Source: Streptomyces megasporus (GTDB lineage Bacteria; Actinomycetota; Actinomycetes; Streptomycetales; Streptomycetaceae). Taken from it: 64,000 bases of DNA. Location of the stretch: positions 91,965 through 155,964 of the forward strand of contig NZ_JODL01000008.1 of the NCBI RefSeq assembly GCF_000718985.1. The letters are read 5' to 3'. Below the pieces are notes generated by a model. The model saw nothing but the letters and a program-made list of their open reading frames with translations, searched no databases and had not been told where the DNA came from. Both the position numbers and the translations under genes were made by a program. Positions within the stretch are counted from its first letter, which is position 1, and each line of letters starts with the position of its first letter. Below are positions 62,387 to 64,000 of the stretch, piece by piece.

Positions 62387-64000
62387 TACTGATCCCCCGC
62401 AACGCCTTCGGCCTTCTTGTTTCCGTCGTTGGCAGCGGCGCCAATTTTTGAGTAAACCCCGAAGTCCTTCGAGTATCCCTCGTGAGAGGGGTCCTCTGCC
62501 CAGTCCTTGTTGACCCGGTACCACTCGTCCGCCAGCGCGTTGAGCTGCTCATTGCGGTTCTCGTACGTCTTCAAGTGGTCCTTGGTGGCCTCGCTGTTGA
62601 TGCGGTTGGTCTCCTCCTGAAGCCAGGCCGTGGCGATCACGTCGACACCGCGTTGCAGCGGGTCGCCGATCTTGCCGCCGCCGAGCGGGGTGACCGCTCC
62701 GCCGGCCAGATGGTAGGCCCAGTTCTTCTTCCAGGAGGCGTCGGTGAGGTCGCCGTCCCTCTTGTCGTTGGTGGCCTGGTACCTGGCCTCCTCCAGGAAG
62801 CCGACCGTGCGGCCGGCCCGGTCCAGGCTGTCCTCGGGATGCTCTTTCTCCGTGTGAATGTCGTGGAGGATCGCGTAGTTCATCTGCTCGTTGAGGATGG
62901 CGTAGGACTCTTGGTTCCGCGATATCTGCTTGCTGACCTCCATCAACTGGCCGCTGTCCAGAGAACCGGAGTTGATCGGGTCGCTCATCGCCCGGTGCAC
63001 GGTATCCCCGTGGTTGCCCATGAGCCGGGCCATGTCGTTGCGGAATTCGGGCGGGAAGTCGTTGCCCGTCGCGGCAAGGTGTTCGAGCGACCGCTTGAAC
63101 ACCTTGCGTTGTTCTTCGGTGTGCTCGACGTACCGGGCGTTCGGATCCTGAGGGTCGCTGATGCCCGATCCCGCGGCGAAGAGCGCTCTTCCCGTCGCCT
63201 TACGCGAATGGTAGGGGTCGTCGCTGTTCAGCGGCGTGTCATCGAAGGGGCGCCTGTCCTTGAGTACCCACTCCGCGTTGTCCTGTGGCTTGGTCGTCGC
63301 GAAGAATTCGGTGGCGGCGTCCGGGCTGTTGGTGAGGGCGTGCATGAAGCCCGTCATCGGGTCGCGCCCGAACTCATCGCCTATGAAGTTCAACTTCGGC
63401 TTTGTCGGACCCTGCCAGTAGAGACCAGGTATCTTCGCCTTCTTCTCGGTCTCGACCAGGGCGTTCCCGTAGTTGTTCAGGAACCGGTCGTCGTAGTCCC
63501 CGACCCGCATGAGGTTGCTCATGACCTGGAAACCATAGACCTCGGCACCACGTGTTCTGAACTGCTGGTTGCCGAGCCGGACCATTTCGTTCTCCCAGTT
63601 TCGCATCGCCGGGCTGTCGGACTGGGTGGCTCCCGCGAGTGTGAAGCTGAGGTTCTTCTGGAAATCGCCCAACTGATTGAGGCGCGAGCGCTGGAGACTG
63701 CCACCATCCGAACCGTCGGAGAGATCGGCCCAGAATTCCATGGTGCCGCGCGGCCCCAGGGTCGTTGCGAACTTCTCCTGGAACAGAGGATCGTTCTTGT
63801 AGCGGGCCAGTGTGGAGTTGAGCCGGTCGAACTCCTGGGGGGACATGTCGTCCCCCTTCTTCTTGATCAGGTTGGCCAGTTCCTCCGCCTGCCGCTGTGC
63901 CTCGGCGGCGGCGTCGCGGTCGGCGTAGGAGGCGCCGGAGAAACCGTAGGGACTCTGGTCGGCCAACGCCTTCAGGGCCCGGGCGGCGGTGGAGTCGCTC
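62386..64000 (-). CDS. Large helical protein, DUF6571-like, C-terminal part
   Basis: The frame is open from the window edge (64000) to TAG 62386-62388, giving about 538 C-terminal residues; the start is outside. The sequence is hydrophilic and alpha-helical, rich in Asn/Asp/Lys (YADRDAAAEAQRQAEELANLIKKKGDD, DRLNSTLARYKNDPLFQEKFATTLGPRG, AMSDPINSGSLDSGQLMEVSKQIS). The last ~140 residues (TVGFLEEARYQATNDK to AGDQ) form the module repeated downstream. I tentatively link it to DUF6571, proteins whose N-termini resemble WXG100/secretion-associated helices, but cannot see that part. It is coupled to the following lipoprotein (TAGTG). Codon use is less GC3-extreme than in the neighbouring core genes. 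Confidence 0.75.
   Translation of the reverse strand, partial: SDSTAARALKALADQSPYGFSGASYADRDAAAEAQRQAEELANLIKKKGDDMSPQEFDRLNSTLARYKNDPLFQEKFATTLGPRGTMEFWADLSDGSDGGSLQRSRLNQLGDFQKNLSFTLAGATQSDSPAMRNWENEMVRLGNQQFRTRGAEVYGFQVMSNLMRVGDYDDRFLNNYGNALVETEKKAKIPGLYWQGPTKPKLNFIGDEFGRDPMTGFMHALTNSPDAATEFFATTKPQDNAEWVLKDRRPFDDTPLNSDDPYHSRKATGRALFAAGSGISDPQDPNARYVEHTEEQRKVFKRSLEHLAATGNDFPPEFRNDMARLMGNHGDTVHRAMSDPINSGSLDSGQLMEVSKQISRNQESYAILNEQMNYAILHDIHTEKEHPEDSLDRAGRTVGFLEEARYQATNDKRDGDLTDASWKKNWAYHLAGGAVTPLGGGKIGDPLQRGVDVIATAWLQEETNRINSEATKDHLKTYENRNEQLNALADEWYRVNKDWAEDPSHEGYSKDFGVYSKIGAAANDGNKKAEGVAGDQ

Larger units (their letters stand above)
61201..62815. repeat. Tandem ~800-bp duplication (C-terminal module plus lipoprotein)
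   Basis: Two consecutive units are recognisable: about 62000-62815 and about 61201-62000, offset 790 bp in the lipoprotein part and 803 bp in the module part. Near-identity is strongest at 61221-61403 versus 62011-62193. The unit border joins the lipoprotein end to the start of the module at a shared CGTGC(A/G)GCC. Confidence 0.85.

Overview
The window is high-GC actinobacterial DNA, almost certainly a Streptomyces or close Streptomycetaceae chromosome. The signs are mycothiol genes (mshD, mshA), F420/PPOX, CarD, an XRE/DUF397 module, MsiK, Tat-exported xylanase, GTG starts, GTGA/ATGA stop-start overlaps and several apparently leaderless genes. The order mshA - YbjN - gpmA - phoU/phoRP - carD - ispD - ispF - cysS - rlmB - DoxX - sugar nucleotidyltransferase - msiK is, from memory, the conserved core order of streptomycete chromosomes. 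Most of the window is therefore core, interrupted by small accessory patches.

Layout. 0-6.4 kb: end of mshD, a coupled SWIM / DUF6493 pair, and an XRE-DUF5753 regulator with three tandem DUF397 partners. 6.8-10.6 kb: a tight ppk - CHAD - NUDIX polyphosphate operon. 10.7-14.2 kb: Hsp20 with a strong promoter, a methyltransferase, mshA and a YbjN protein. 14.4-20.1 kb: a six-gene coupled operon, a branched-chain-amino-acid type ABC importer ending in an alpha/beta hydrolase. 20.2-21.0 kb: gpmA. 21.0-22.7 kb: a scar with a frameshifted integrase, five 25-bp tandem repeats, a 44-bp palindrome and a 57-aa hydrophobic ORF. 22.7-27.3 kb: a membrane PP2C phosphatase, a GH11 xylanase and an orphan sugar-binding lipoprotein. 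27.4-30.8 kb: the phosphate control locus (Cys-rich metallothionein-like peptide, phoU, PHO box, phoRP). 30.9-42.4 kb: lipoprotein, carD, ispDF, PPOX enzyme, cysS, rlmB, DoxX protein, nucleotidyltransferase, a membrane-anchored protein and msiK.

42.6-47.3 kb is an island behind tRNA-Thr(TGT): a deleted integrase, small membrane protein, GntR/UTRA regulator, ATP-binding protein, Cys-rich protein, a Cmx/CmrA-type chloramphenicol exporter behind a putative leader-peptide attenuator, and a truncated IS481 transposase that cuts into a lipoprotein gene. 47.7-60.9 kb is streptomycete accessory/housekeeping sequence: NUDIX, phosphoribosyltransferase, AMIN-like lipoprotein, a 924-aa protein with a C3HC4 RING finger and TerD-like domain, a secreted beta-propeller, a rhamnogalacturonan lyase with a CebR-type operator, a quinone oxidoreductase, and small regulators. 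61.2-64.0 kb holds the least explained locus: a large protein (partial at the window edge) followed by a lipoprotein, with its C-terminal module and the lipoprotein tandemly duplicated, giving an in-frame lipoprotein::C-terminal-domain fusion and a frameshifted second lipoprotein.

Functional links. MsiK could energise sugar importers served by the orphan binding protein. The xylanase and lyase carry operator-like palindromes of the kind expected for sugar repressors. Ppk, CHAD and NUDIX, together with PhoU/PhoRP, make the window rich in phosphate and polyphosphate functions. No rRNA or CRISPR array was seen.
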